Of a stretch of 13,758 bases of DNA, positions 6,804 through 13,717 are shown one piece after another. Location: the NCBI GenBank assembly GCA_958451915.1, contig CAUDRX010000048.1, positions 1-13,758 on the forward strand. The letters are read 5' to 3'. Positions within the stretch are counted from its first letter, which is position 1, and each line of letters starts with the position of its first letter. The stretch is from an uncultured Peptococcaceae bacterium (GTDB lineage: Bacteria; Bacillota; Peptococcia; Peptococcales; Peptococcaceae). Below the pieces are notes generated by a model, which worked only from the letters and a program-made list of their open reading frames with translations, searched no databases and was not told the origin of the DNA. A program made the translations under genes and the position numbers.

Positions 6804-7982
6804 ATGATCGCAGAAACTTGGGATGTTATGACTTATCGCGAGGGCATGGATGAACTCGATCCAACAACCCTCAACGCTGTACTTGACGCTGTCAAAGCAT
6901 ATGACCCTGAAAGCTATACCGCCGCTGATGTCGAAGCTGCGCTGGCTCATGACGAATGCGCGCTAGACGATTTCAAAGCCCTGCTCTCGCCTGCGGCCGA
7001 ACCTTATATCGAAGAGATGGCACATAAAGCCCAAGCCTTCACCCGCGCCCGTTTCGGCAACAGTGTCTCTCTCTTCACCCCGCTCTATATCGCCAACTAT
7101 TGTGATAACGGCTGTATCTATTGCGGTTTCAACTGCTCCAATCATATCCAGCGCAACGCCCTTTCTCGTGAAGACCTGATCAAAGAACTCGACACCATCG
7201 CCGCAACAGGTCTGCAGGACATCCTCATCCTCACCGGTGAATCCCAGCGTATGAGCAGCGTCGAATGGATCGGCGAAGCCATCAAACTTGCCGCCGAACG
7301 CTTCTCAACCGTTGGCATCGAGATCTATCCAGCCAATATCGCTGATTACAAGTACCTTCACGAATGCGGCGCTGACTTCGTCACCGTCTTCCAGGAAACC
7401 TACGATCCCGAAAAATACGCCGAAGTTCATCTTCGCGGCAACAAGCGCAGCCTGCCATACCGCTTCTATGCCCAGGAACGCGCCCTTATGGGTGGTTTCC
7501 GTGGTGCAGGCTTCGGTGCTTTGCTCGGCCTGGCCGACGACTTCCGCAAGGACGCCTTTGCTACTGGCCTGCACATCGAGCTCACTCAGCAGAAATTCCC
7601 GGAAGCCGACCTCGCCATCTCTGTTCCACGCATTCGTCCATTTGCAAATGAAGAAGAGACCGATGCCCGTGACCACATCACCGATGCCGTCCATGAGACA
7701 CAGCTTTTGCAGATCATGTGTGCCCATCGCATCTATCATCCACAGATCAGCATGACCATCTCGACCCGCGAACGCCAGGGCTTCCGCGACGCCGCTGTAG
7801 ACATCTGTGCAACCAAGATCTCTGCAGGCGTCCACACCGATGTCGGCGGTCACACCCAGGATGAGACTCAGACCGAAGCACAGTTTGACATCTCCGACCC
7901 ACGCAGTGTGACCGAAGTCCACGACGCCCTCGTCGCCAAAGGACTCCAGCCAGTCTACACCGATTACATCCATGTTGGCTGA
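6804..7982 (+). CDS. thiH: 2-iminoacetate synthase ThiH (radical SAM tyrosine lyase)
   Basis: ThiH is the anaerobic route to dehydroglycine. With a [4Fe-4S] cluster and S-adenosylmethionine it cleaves tyrosine to 2-iminoacetate and p-cresol. Aerobic bacilli use the oxidase ThiO instead, so this gene points to an anaerobic lifestyle. The 392-residue product carries the cluster motif CDNGCIYC (C100, C104, C107) after the usual helical N-terminus. The conserved stretches DILILTGESQRMSS and YPANIADYKYLHECGADFVTVFQETYDP follow, and the C-terminal half holds SVPRIRPF and STRERQGFRDA. A TTGGAGGA ribosome site lies just ahead of the ATG and overlaps the end of thiG. tenI starts 2 nt after the stop. 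Confidence 0.95.
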   Translation: MIAETWDVMTYREGMDELDPTTLNAVLDAVKAYDPESYTAADVEAALAHDECALDDFKALLSPAAEPYIEEMAHKAQAFTRARFGNSVSLFTPLYIANYCDNGCIYCGFNCSNHIQRNALSREDLIKELDTIAATGLQDILILTGESQRMSSVEWIGEAIKLAAERFSTVGIEIYPANIADYKYLHECGADFVTVFQETYDPEKYAEVHLRGNKRSLPYRFYAQERALMGGFRGAGFGALLGLADDFRKDAFATGLHIELTQQKFPEADLAISVPRIRPFANEEETDARDHITDAVHETQLLQIMCAHRIYHPQISMTISTRERQGFRDAAVDICATKISAGVHTDVGGHTQDETQTEAQFDISDPRSVTEVHDALVAKGLQPVYTDYIHVG

Positions 7983-7984
7983 CC

Positions 7985-8587
7985 ATGATGAAACTCATCT
8001 TTGTCACCGAGCGTGCGCGAATCACCGGTGACCCACAGGACTACCTCCATCGTCTGCTCGCCGGTCGACCGGATGGTCTGATCATCCGCGAGAAAGATCT
8101 CTCCGAGGATGCCCTGGAAGCTTTTGCCGCACCGCTTGTGCCAATTGCAGACAGCTTTCAAGTGCCATTGATCCTGCGCGGTACTCCTGCTTTAGCGAAA
8201 CGCCTCGGCATCAGAAGGCTCCAGCTTTCCTTTGCCGAATCCAGGCAGGCGCCTCTGCCCCAGGGCTTTGAAGAGATCGGCGTTTCCGTACATTCCCTTG
8301 AGGAAGCCCTCAAGGCACAGCGCCTCGGCGCAGACCGTATCACCTACGGCCACATCTTTACATCACCGTGCAAACCGGGTCTCCCACCACGAGGCACAGC
8401 TGCACTTGATGAGATCGTTCGAGCTTTAACGATTCCTGTCTACGCCATCGGCGGTATCACCGCAGAAACCCTGCCCTTCTTACTCCCAATACATCCCGCA
8501 GGTGCCTGCCTGATGAGCGCCAGCATGACAGACCCCGCGCCTGAGACTCTCACCACACGTCTCCGACGCATCCTCGAACGAGCATAA
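7985..8587 (+). CDS. tenI: Thiazole tautomerase TenI (ThiE-like fold)
   Basis: TenI converts the first ThiG product to its aromatic carboxythiazole phosphate tautomer. The 200-residue protein has the ThiE/TenI TIM-barrel pattern: IIREKDLS (about 33-40), GVSVHSLEEALKAQRLGAD (99-117), GHIF (122-125), TSPCKPGLPPRG (126-137) and VYAIGGIT. The histidine H123 in GHIF matches the residue that I recall as catalytic in B. subtilis TenI (H122). Residues needed for ThiE coupling activity are missing: the IIND(R) loop reads LILRGT, and the aspartate after the HLGQ position is not recognisable. TenI therefore fits better than thiamine-phosphate synthase. Two ATGs in tandem (7985 and 7988) lack a clear ribosome site, so translation probably depends on coupling to thiH, 2 nt upstream. 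It is the last gene of the operon. Confidence 0.8.
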   Translation: MMKLIFVTERARITGDPQDYLHRLLAGRPDGLIIREKDLSEDALEAFAAPLVPIADSFQVPLILRGTPALAKRLGIRRLQLSFAESRQAPLPQGFEEIGVSVHSLEEALKAQRLGADRITYGHIFTSPCKPGLPPRGTAALDEIVRALTIPVYAIGGITAETLPFLLPIHPAGACLMSASMTDPAPETLTTRLRRILERA

Positions 8588-8588
8588 A

Positions 8589-8640
8589 CAGACCCCCATG
8601 ACTGACACCACTCGGTCATGGGGGTCTGCTTCATTTTCAT
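8589..8640 (+). terminator. Intrinsic terminator of the thiazole operon
   Basis: A perfect 14-bp GC-rich stem, CAGACCCCCATGAC (8589-8602) paired with GTCATGGGGGTCTG (8615-8628), has a 12-nt loop. The T run after it is broken (CTTCATTTTCAT). It begins just after the tenI stop. Confidence 0.85.
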
Positions 8641-8999
8641 ATAAAAACTCAGGCATCTATCTAAAAGCATTTTCAAGCGTACGATCCACACCTGATGCCA
8701 ATACGCTCTGATATCTTACGACAACTGTATATTCTGCACAGTCGCTTCTTGTATTCGTTCACCAGCTGTGCCAGGCAGCCGCTCATGACCCTACAAAGGC
8801 TTTCTGATTTATGATCATATCGATTCGCACCACAAGTTTATCCTGCCAGTCGCCCATGATAGTCACTCATCGACAATTATGACCATTATCGCATCTTTAT
8901 AGCAGTTCTTCTATGCCCACTACACACATACCATGTCAGCAGTCACAATCACCAGGATTTTCAACTATATGTCATATGATTTTTGATCATTTTCTTGCA
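8641..8999. other. About 360 bp without a recognisable gene
   Basis: This stretch lies between two converging terminators. I find no ORF with a ribosome site, no tRNA, no repeat array and no strong hairpin. It may be decayed sequence or untranscribed spacer. Confidence 0.5.
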
Positions 9000-9031
9000 A
9001 AGAAAAAAGCGCTCCTATTTTAGGAGCGCTT
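9000..9031 (-). terminator. Intrinsic terminator of the aminotransferase gene
   Basis: Read leftward, AAGCGCTCCTA pairs with TAGGAGCGCTT (11 bp, 3-nt loop; arms 9031-9021 and 9017-9007) and runs into TTTTTCTTTG. It lies 26 nt beyond the aminotransferase stop codon and closes the sulfonate module. Confidence 0.92.
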
Positions 9032-9056
9032 GATTAGCTAAAGCTATATGATCAGA

Positions 9057-10412
9057 TTACTTGCAGAACTGTTCGTCAGCCCAGGTCAGAACTTCGTCGA
9101 GGATCTTCATAGCTTCACGGAGTTCTTCTTCGGTGATGATCAGTGGAGGGCAAACCTGAACAACGTTGTCACGGCCATAGGTGTAGAAACCATTTTCTTT
9201 CAGTTTGCCGATAACAGCTGCCTGGTTAGGGTTGCCGAGACCATATTCGTCGATTGGTTCTTTGGTTTCTTTGTTCTTAACGAGGTCAAGAGCGGAGAAG
9301 AGACCAATGTAACGAACGTCACCAACGCAAGGATGTTTTTCCTTCATTTCTTCGAGGATTTCGCCAAGGACTTTGCCCTGCTTCTTAACGTTTTCGAGAA
9401 CGTTGTGATCTTCGAAGTAATCCATGGAAGCATAACCAGCTGCGCAAGCGAGTGGATGACCCTGATAGGTCAGACCGCAGCCAAGAACGTTTTCGTCGAA
9501 GTGGCTGGCAACCTTTTCGTTCATAACGATACCACCGAGCTGTACATAGCCGGAGTTAACGCCCTTTGCGAAGGAGATCATGTCAGGGGAAACGTTCCAG
9601 TTCTGGATAGCGAACCATTCACCGGTACGACCGAAACCAGCCATGACTTCGTCGCAAATCATGAAGATGCCATACTTGTCGCAGAGATCGCGAACACCCT
9701 GGAGGTAACCTTCTGGATAGATGATAACACCATTAGCACCTACGACAGTTTCAAGGATGATAGCTGCGATGTTGTTGTGCCCTTCAGCGATGATGGTCTT
9801 TTCGAGCATCTGGAGATAGTATTTGGTTTCATCAGCTTCGCTTGCGAAGTCGATTTCTTCACGATATGGGAATGGGCCAAAGAAGTGGATGACGCCAGGA
9901 GCGTTACCACCGATTTCAGCAGAGAAACGACGACCGTCACCGGATACGTTACCAGCGGTGATGGTAGCACCATGGTAAGAACGATACATGGACAGGATTT
10001 TGCTCTTGCCGCTAGCGAGACGAGCCATCTTGATAGCGTTTTCGTTAGAGTCTGCACCACCGTTGCAGAAGAATACGCGGCTCATGCCTTCTGGAGCCTT
10101 TTCAACGATTCTCTTAGCGAGAGCAGCACGGATGCCAACGGACTGACCAGGAGCGATGAAGCAGAGGGTTTCAGCCTGTTCTTTGATGGCATCGACGATG
10201 TACTGGTTGTGATGGCCAAGGTTCATGTTAACGAGCTGGGAGCTCATATCATAGTACTTCTTGCCATTGTAATCCCAGAAGTAGATGCCTTCGGATTTTT
10301 CAACAGGGATGATCTTGGTCAGTTTTTTCTGAGCGGACCAGGAATGCATGTTATACTTGTGGTCCATTTCGAGAACTTCTTCACGAGTAAAGGTTGGCAG
10401 TTTGTAAGCCAT
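9057..10412 (-). CDS. Class III PLP aminotransferase, probably taurine aminotransferase (Tpa/Toa type)
   Basis: The 451-residue protein is a class III (omega) aminotransferase. The PLP lysine is K283 in SFAKGVNSGY. The cofactor aspartate is D254 in ICDEVMAGFGRTGEW. CNGGADSNENAIKMAR lies at 116-131, YRSYHG at 143-148 and TYQGHPLACAA at 315-325. Class III enzymes act on omega-amino groups such as taurine, beta-alanine and GABA. Because the neighbouring gene is xsc, which uses sulfoacetaldehyde, the likely reaction is taurine plus pyruvate or 2-oxoglutarate to sulfoacetaldehyde plus alanine or glutamate. Which keto acid it uses cannot be told, and I give no symbol for that reason. An AAAGGAAG ribosome site precedes the ATG. 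Codon choice is strongly biased to CGT, GGT, AAC, TAC and GAA, as in xsc and unlike the thi genes, which suggests very high expression. Family sure, substrate inferred. Confidence 0.85.
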   Translation of the reverse strand: MAYKLPTFTREEVLEMDHKYNMHSWSAQKKLTKIIPVEKSEGIYFWDYNGKKYYDMSSQLVNMNLGHHNQYIVDAIKEQAETLCFIAPGQSVGIRAALAKRIVEKAPEGMSRVFFCNGGADSNENAIKMARLASGKSKILSMYRSYHGATITAGNVSGDGRRFSAEIGGNAPGVIHFFGPFPYREEIDFASEADETKYYLQMLEKTIIAEGHNNIAAIILETVVGANGVIIYPEGYLQGVRDLCDKYGIFMICDEVMAGFGRTGEWFAIQNWNVSPDMISFAKGVNSGYVQLGGIVMNEKVASHFDENVLGCGLTYQGHPLACAAGYASMDYFEDHNVLENVKKQGKVLGEILEEMKEKHPCVGDVRYIGLFSALDLVKNKETKEPIDEYGLGNPNQAAVIGKLKENGFYTYGRDNVVQVCPPLIITEEELREAMKILDEVLTWADEQFCK

Positions 10413-10428
10413 GTTAGATTACTTCCTT

Positions 10429-10977
10429 TCAGATAAGTGGATTGTTATGTGGATTTTGCTTCGAATAAACAATCTGCACTGCGTTTTTTAACAGGCCTTC
10501 GCTTTTAGAGTAAGCATAAAACTCGAAACCAAGCTTGCAGCCAAACGAACACATAATGCAAGGGTCATTCGTGCAAAACATATAAGCATCGTCTTCAGCC
10601 ATAGCGAATAACACATGTGCATCACGATCAGGCAGGACCATCTTCAGCTGACCACCCATCACAGAACGGATATATATCCACTCGATGTCATGGCTGCCAA
10701 CTTCAGCGCCTTCAACCCACACGTCAAAACAGTGATTGTCTTTACCGCCGACGATCGAATATCGCAGGTTGTATCTTTCGCATTCACCAGGCAATTTCGC
10801 CTCTACCTTTTCCCAGTCGCTGCCAAGCGCAGTAGCCAGGTTCTCACTTCCGAGCACATCCCAGATCAACTGAGCATCGTCAGATTTCCTGTAAAGTACC
10901 GGAATCGGAGAAAAAGGCTGAGGAATGCTGGTGTTATGACTTCTGGTAATACTTTCTTTTTTACGTACAGTCTTCAA
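10429..10977 (-). CDS. Unrecognised cysteine-rich protein between xsc and the aminotransferase
   Basis: I do not recognise this 182-residue protein. The start is TTG at 10977, with GGAGG 8 nt upstream and a stop codon just before it in frame; no better start is visible. The first 25 residues are basic and polar. The middle part (about 30-130) looks like a compact mixed alpha/beta domain with acidic and aromatic residues. A cluster CTNDPCIMCSFGC (CX4CX2CX3C) follows, and then LGFEFYAYSKSEG. Two further cysteines lie earlier (GEC, NHC). The cluster could bind zinc or an iron-sulfur centre. No signal peptide or membrane segment is seen. The gene lies 16 nt upstream of the aminotransferase and just after a terminator-like hairpin beyond xsc. 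Its codon use (AGA, AGG, AGT present) is less biased than that of its neighbours, so lower expression is likely. It may serve sulfonate or sulfite metabolism by association only. Confidence 0.75.
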   Translation of the reverse strand: MKTVRKKESITRSHNTSIPQPFSPIPVLYRKSDDAQLIWDVLGSENLATALGSDWEKVEAKLPGECERYNLRYSIVGGKDNHCFDVWVEGAEVGSHDIEWIYIRSVMGGQLKMVLPDRDAHVLFAMAEDDAYMFCTNDPCIMCSFGCKLGFEFYAYSKSEGLLKNAVQIVYSKQNPHNNPLI

Positions 10978-10992
10978 GTGTCACGCCTCCAT

Positions 10993-11042
10993 CATAAAAA
11001 ATATCGACCACCATATTCACGCCTTGTAAATATGGTGGTCGA
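10993..11042 (-). terminator. Terminator-like hairpin between xsc and the downstream genes
   Basis: Read leftward, a perfect 14-bp stem (arms 11042-11029 and 11017-11004, core CGACCACCATATT) with an 11-nt loop is followed by TATTTTTTATG. It starts about 55 nt after the xsc stop and ends just before the ribosome site of the 182-residue ORF. I see no good promoter between this hairpin and that ORF. Partial read-through would let xsc be made in excess over the two genes behind it. Confidence 0.8.
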
Positions 11043-11096
11043 AAGACGTCACCCTATAGGCCTGACGCTATTTTCATTCGATTGTAAATCAACGAA

Positions 11097-12854
11097 TTAG
11101 TCGTTGAAGTGCTTAGCATCCAGATGTTCGTATCTTGGCAAGAAACGAGTTGGGAGATGCAGAGCATCTTTACGGAATGGAGGAGCAAGCTTGGTGCCAT
11201 CGACACGTGCTTCGACAACAACTGGCTTGGTCATGGAGATTTCGAAAGCTTTTTCGAAGGTTGGCTGGATGTCTTCAACCTTATCGAGGTAGAAGCCTTC
11301 AGCGCCCATTACGCGAGCGAGTTCAGCCCAAGATGGAGCCTGGATGTCGCAGCCGACGAAACGGTTGTTGTAGAAGTCAACCTGGTTCTTCTTTTCTGCG
11401 CACCATGCATTGTTACGGAATACAACAGCGAGTACAGGGAGATTTTCCTGAACAGCGGTCATGATTTCGTAGAAGGACATACCCCAAGCACCGTCACCAG
11501 CGAGGGACATAACATGATGATCTGGGCAGCCAAGCTTAGCACCGAGTGCAGCCTGGAGAGCGAAACCAGTGTTACCATTGGTCAAGCAAGCAACGTGGAG
11601 ACGTGGAGCATTGAACTTCAGGTAGCTGTTAGCGGTAGAAGAAACGTTACCGATATCGGTGGTTACGATGCAATCTTCTGGTTTAACTTTGCACATTTCG
11701 AAGAGCAGACGACGTGGGTGGATGGTACCTTCTTCAGGTTCTTCCATAGCGAGTTCTTCGATTTCAGCTTCCCAAGCATCTCTCTTAGCTTTGATGTCAG
11801 CCATGCGAGCTTCATCAACTGGACGATCGCCAGCTTCTTTCAGCAGAGCGAGGAGACCTTCAGCAGTAACGCGAGCGTCACCTACGATACCAACTTCAAC
11901 TGGATGGGTACGTGCGATCTGGTTAGCGTTAACGTCGATCTGAACGATCTTCTGGGTGCCATCCTGCAGGAAGTACTTGATGTCGTACTGTGGCAGAGTA
12001 CCGAAGTAGGACAGACGGCAGCCGATAGCGATGATGCAGTCAGCTTCCTTGATGGAGTACATAGCAGCCTTGGAACCCATGTAACCGATAGGCCCTACCC
12101 AGTGTGGATCGCTGTAACGGAAAGCGTCATTGTGGAGGTAAGAAGTAGCAACTGGGCAGCTGAGGTATTCAGCGATTTCAGCAACTACATCTACAGCGTC
12201 GGAGTCAACAACACCACGACCGTTGATGATGACTGGCTTCTTAGCAGCGAGGATGACTTCAGCAGCCTTCTTCAGGGATTCAGCATCTGGAATCAGGCCA
12301 GAGGTAGAACGATACTGTTCTGGAGGGAGAATGAAGTCGTTAACTTCGCCATAGAAGTAGTCACGTGGAACATCGAGATAAACAGGACCACGTTCTGCAT
12401 ACATGGTGCGGAAAGCAGTACGTACGCAGTCTGCTGCACGGCTTGGGTGAGGGATCTGGAAAGCTTTCTTGGTGATAGGCTTGAAGATAGGAACCTGGTC
12501 AACTTCCTGGAAACCGTCCCAACCAACAGATGCGGAACCAGCGGAAGGACCGATGATCAGCATTGGGCTGTGAGCCTGGTAAGCGGTAGCAACGGAAGTA
12601 ACAAGGTTGGTGATCCCAGGGCCGTTCTGACCGGTGCAGACACCAACTTTACCGGTTACACGGTTGTAAGCGTCCATCATGTGGCCAGCGGTGTGTTCGT
12701 CGCGGCAAGCGATGAAACGGATGCCAGCAGCTGGGAATAAGTCAAGCATATCCATGAAAGCGGAACCTACGATACCTGCGCAGTATTCAACGCCTTCCAT
12801 TCTGAGCTGTTCAACGATAGCTTCACTTGGGGTCATTTTCTGTTTTTCTGCCAT
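11097..12854 (-). CDS. xsc: Sulfoacetaldehyde acetyltransferase Xsc
   Basis: Xsc is a TPP enzyme that cleaves the C-S bond of sulfoacetaldehyde with phosphate, giving acetyl phosphate and sulfite. The product has 585 residues, the usual length. The TPP-activating glutamate is E53 (DEHTAGHMMDAY), GQNGPG lies at 75-80, and the TPP/Mg motif runs from GDGAWG (453-458) to the NN at 481-482. Features that set Xsc apart from acetolactate synthase and its relatives are GFQEVDQ (114-120), HNDAF (241-245), VGPIGYMGSKAAM (253-265), IDVNANQI, AEKKNQVDFYNNRFVG (486-501) and the end PPFRKDAL. An AAGGAGG site precedes the ATG. Codon use is extremely biased, with almost no TTA, CTA or TCA, a sign of very high expression. 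It is the first gene of the leftward module and is followed by a hairpin. Identity is strong from these motifs. Confidence 0.93.
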   Translation of the reverse strand: MAEKQKMTPSEAIVEQLRMEGVEYCAGIVGSAFMDMLDLFPAAGIRFIACRDEHTAGHMMDAYNRVTGKVGVCTGQNGPGITNLVTSVATAYQAHSPMLIIGPSAGSASVGWDGFQEVDQVPIFKPITKKAFQIPHPSRAADCVRTAFRTMYAERGPVYLDVPRDYFYGEVNDFILPPEQYRSTSGLIPDAESLKKAAEVILAAKKPVIINGRGVVDSDAVDVVAEIAEYLSCPVATSYLHNDAFRYSDPHWVGPIGYMGSKAAMYSIKEADCIIAIGCRLSYFGTLPQYDIKYFLQDGTQKIVQIDVNANQIARTHPVEVGIVGDARVTAEGLLALLKEAGDRPVDEARMADIKAKRDAWEAEIEELAMEEPEEGTIHPRRLLFEMCKVKPEDCIVTTDIGNVSSTANSYLKFNAPRLHVACLTNGNTGFALQAALGAKLGCPDHHVMSLAGDGAWGMSFYEIMTAVQENLPVLAVVFRNNAWCAEKKNQVDFYNNRFVGCDIQAPSWAELARVMGAEGFYLDKVEDIQPTFEKAFEISMTKPVVVEARVDGTKLAPPFRKDALHLPTRFLPRYEHLDAKHFND

Positions 12855-12883
12855 TATATTGCCTCCTTAAAAATTTAACGTCC

Positions 12884-12901
12884 CACCATCTTTCGATGGT
12901 G
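12884..12901 (-). promoter_or_regulatory. Small GAAA-loop hairpin in the xsc leader
   Basis: Read leftward, CACCATC-GAAA-GATGGTG forms a 7-bp stem with a stable GNRA tetraloop, ending about 10 nt before the AAGGAGG ribosome site of xsc. It may protect the mRNA 5' region or tune translation. There is no T run, so it is not a terminator. Confidence 0.45.
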
Positions 12902-13007
12902 CCAACATTATTCAACAATAAATATATGGAAAAAACATTGGGATGTCGCTGAGTCTCGAAACCTGTATTGAGTCTTTCGAACTTGTCCAGCAACTCTTTC
13001 CACTATT

Positions 13008-13036
13008 AAGATAGCACACCTTTTTTTCATTTACAA
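13008..13036 (-). promoter_or_regulatory. Candidate promoter P2 of xsc (extended -10)
   Basis: Read leftward, TTGTAA (13036-13031), a 17-bp spacer and TATCTT (13013-13008) with TG one base ahead of the -10 box. It would give a leader of about 145 nt. Both boxes match four of six. Confidence 0.4.
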
Positions 13037-13083
13037 TACTTATCGTCGCAATAGATAACAGTGTCCTCCTGCGAGAGACCAAA

Positions 13084-13114
13084 AAATACATTATATTTAT
13101 TGTATTTATGTCAA
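13084..13114 (-). promoter_or_regulatory. Candidate promoter P1 of xsc with an overlapping palindromic operator
   Basis: Read leftward, a perfect TTGACA (13114-13109) lies 18 bp before TGTATT (13090-13085). An inverted repeat AAATACA-N10-TGTATTT (13084-13107) covers the -10 box and most of the spacer, the position where a dimeric repressor would block RNA polymerase. The regulator is unknown and is not encoded in the window in any obvious way. Confidence 0.45.
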
Positions 13115-13671
13115 GCGTTTTTTCAAAATATTTTGTTCCAATACAAGAATCCGCGATTTCAAGGGGTTATATTAAGATTTTTTCTCTTAAATGATTTTTC
13201 AGCCGATTTTCTTGCAACCATCGTCTGCAACACTTTTTTTCTTGCAGTAAATCCCGAGAGCGGCCTTATGTCCTCTCACTGTAGACAAAATATCAGCTAT
13301 AGGTTATTCAATCTGGCCTGCTTTTTCCCTTTATACCTTATTTAGGCCACTCCCTCTGACAAACAACGCCACATCTTGTGGCTACAAGAGCACCTCTCTT
13401 CAAGAGAACGCCTGCAACAAAAGTGTCTAAAATCGTGATATTAAAAACCGAGGGCCACTAATGACCATAAACCACAGTGCGGACGCTTTGCATTTGCCTG
13501 GTATGAATCGTCATGACCATGCACTGTGATGGATCGTGATTTCCCTCTGTATAATCGCACAGCCTTTCTCAATCCCAGTTTAGTCGGATCAGCCAGTAGA
13601 TGATCGTTCCTGCTGCTCCCCCTGCTCGTCTCAATCGTCATCGTTTTATTGCTATCTCCCCTCCGCACAAA
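13115..13671. other. About 550 bp without a recognisable gene
   Basis: The stretch is AT-rich at its left end and has stops in all frames at short intervals, apart from ORFs without ribosome sites or family resemblance. Small inverted repeats occur: GCCAC/GTGGC at 13368-13382, and CACAGTGC/GCACTGTG at 13473-13480 and 13521-13528. I see no tRNA, known riboswitch or mobile element. Confidence 0.5.
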
Positions 13672-13697
13672 AAAACCACCCTGCACATGCAAGGTGG
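13672..13697 (-). terminator. Intrinsic terminator of a gene entering from the right
   Basis: Read leftward, AACCACC, one mismatched base, TGCA, a 2-nt loop, TGCA, one mismatched base and GGTGGTT form a stem followed by seven T. It implies a leftward transcript that starts beyond the window and ends here. Confidence 0.8.
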
Positions 13698-13717
13698 TTA
13701 CATATCCTGGCAATGAC

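Noticed and set aside
9048..10436. 462-residue rightward ORF opposite the aminotransferase
   Set aside because: It is the codon complement of a clear class III aminotransferase, and no family motif or ribosome site is seen in it.
11109..12740. 543-residue rightward ORF opposite xsc
   Set aside because: It is the exact codon complement of xsc, has no ribosome site, and the leftward frame matches Xsc over its whole length.
11097..12854. Acetolactate synthase, oxalyl-CoA decarboxylase or glyoxylate carboligase as the identity of the TPP enzyme
   Set aside because: The GFQEVDQ, HNDAF, AEKKN and PPFRKDAL motifs are those of sulfoacetaldehyde acetyltransferase.
13100..13130. CcpA cre site upstream of xsc
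   Set aside because: The AAAAACGCTTGACA stretch has the wrong spacing and lacks the left half-site.
13061..13345. 94-residue rightward ORF in the right-hand gap
   Set aside because: No ribosome site, no resemblance to a family, and it overlaps the P1 promoter and operator candidate of xsc.
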